Source of the DNA: Chrysomallon squamiferum | Lineage: Eukaryota > Mollusca > Gastropoda > Neomphalida > Peltospiridae | Direction: 5' to 3' | Length of the DNA: 64,000 bases | Assembly (NCBI GenBank): GCA_012295275.1 | Contig: CM022665.1 | Location: forward strand, 38,346,933-38,410,932 | Shown here: positions 63,561 to 64,000 of the stretch, one piece after another | Layout of the letters: the number at the start of each line of letters is the position of its first letter | Numbering within the stretch: position 1 is the stretch's first letter | Translations under genes and position numbers: made by a program | Notes under the pieces: model-generated | Database searches by the model: none | What the model was told of the DNA's origin: nothing | Seen by the model: only the letters and a program-made list of their open reading frames with translations

Positions 63561-63938
63561 AACAACAACAACAACAACAACAACAATAACAACAACAACA
63601 ACAACATACAACAACAACAGTAATAATAAATAAAATTTAAAAAAGATTTTAAAAAAGATTAAACAAATTATTAATAAACTATAAATTCATTTTTTTTAAA
63701 TTAGACTTAATTTATTTTTAAAAGATAGTTTAAAGGAAGCTTTTTAATTTATATGTAATAGTTATATTTCATACTTCACTGTTAATTAATAAATATATTT
63801 AATATACTACTTTATAATATATATTTTAACAACAGCTCTAGAGAAAGCTTTGCAGGAGACAGCAGGCAAATACTGTGTTGGAGATAACGTAACTCTACCC
63901 GATCTGTTTCTAGTACCACAGATTTACCACGCTCTAAG
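61347..63938 (+). CDS. GSTZ1: Zeta-class GST, gene 2, exons 1-7 (copy B; last exon beyond window)
   Basis: Exons: 61347-61373, 61738-61789, 61958-62025, 62276-62356, 62732-62809, 63235-63361, 63836-63938, the last followed by a GT donor (GCTCTAAGgtatat). Exon 7 is in frame here: [20 protein letters not shown] then [15 protein letters not shown]. The expected exon 8 (about 44 codons) lies past 64000. The active-site motif is [12 protein letters not shown], with Ala where zeta GSTs have Cys. Ser14-equivalent and QPLQN are kept, so glutathione binding is plausible. The exon phases match gene 1 exactly, showing tandem origin. Confidence 0.88.
61853..61883. repeat. (GA)n microsatellite (copy B)
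   Basis: About 15 GA units, against about 36 in copy A. Confidence 0.95.
63486..63616. repeat. (AAT)n(AAC)n microsatellite (copy B)
   Basis: Counterpart of 47240-47362 with more AAT units. Confidence 0.95.
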
Positions 63939-64000
63939 GTATATGAGGTACTTTAAATTTCTGCATGCTTACACTGCAGAGAATACGGTATTTGCTTTTA

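Larger units (their letters stand above)
47863..63905. repeat. Large duplicated segment, copy B
   Basis: Matches 28485-47662 in order and orientation. Differences are scattered substitutions, microsatellite lengths, the missing 2.8-kb module and a ~316-bp deletion at ~58163. The first ~400 bases have extra indels relative to copy A, as at a poorly polished contig end. Confidence 0.95.

Noticed and set aside
28485-63905. Four independent GSTZ genes and two Myb/SANT-like genes as a true tandem expansion
   Set aside because: Possible, but the homology edges coincide with the N gap and introns are nearly identical, so two haplotypes of one locus is the simpler reading.
1-64000. tRNA, rRNA or other structural RNA genes
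   Set aside because: I saw no cloverleaf with A/B boxes or rRNA-like conserved block by eye; a covariance-model scan would be needed to exclude them.

Overview
This is AT-rich animal nuclear DNA. It has split genes with GT-AG introns, many long microsatellites, and relics of LINE and DNA-transposon type. Gene content (a C19orf47-type SAM protein, a CARD/coiled-coil protein, a BAAT/ACOT acyl-CoA thioesterase and zeta-class GSTs) fits an invertebrate. A mollusc or other lophotrochozoan is my best guess, but the sequence alone does not prove it.

Layout of the unique part. 1-8252: no gene recognised; microsatellites, a ~135-bp minisatellite and a ~300-bp MITE-like element. 8253-14464 (+): complete 8-exon SAM-domain gene homologous to C19orf47 (388 aa). 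Its first intron holds a decayed coding relic and two dispersed repeat copies. 17360-18466 (+): intronless CARD + coiled-coil gene (368 aa). 22523-27545 (+): eight exons of a BAAT/acyl-CoA thioesterase gene with an intact Ser-Asp-His set; its first exon was not found.

From 28485 the sequence is present twice. Copy A is 28485-47662 and copy B is 47863-63905; a 200-N gap (47663-47862) lies between them. Each copy holds: (i) a ~5.7-kb unit bounded by ~650-bp inverted repeats, with a degenerate Tx1/L1-like LINE relic on + and a 4-exon Myb/SANT-like gene on - (297 aa); (ii) a complete 8-exon zeta-class GST/maleylacetoacetate isomerase gene (218 aa); (iii) one or two ~2.8-kb modules carrying a GST first exon and promoter joined to decayed exons 7/8; (iv) a second GSTZ gene, cut by the gap in A and by the window end in B.

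The end of the left contig matches the start of the right contig. The simplest reading is therefore one locus represented by two haplotypes (false duplication at a scaffold join), with the haplotypes differing by one 2.8-kb module. A real tandem duplication is the alternative.

Zeta GST acts in tyrosine/phenylalanine catabolism (maleylacetoacetate to fumarylacetoacetate), and the thioesterase acts on acyl-CoAs. The neighbouring genes do not form an obvious common pathway. The most unusual elements are the inverted-repeat-bounded Myb/SANT-like unit and the GSTZ exon-1/exon-7/8 module array.
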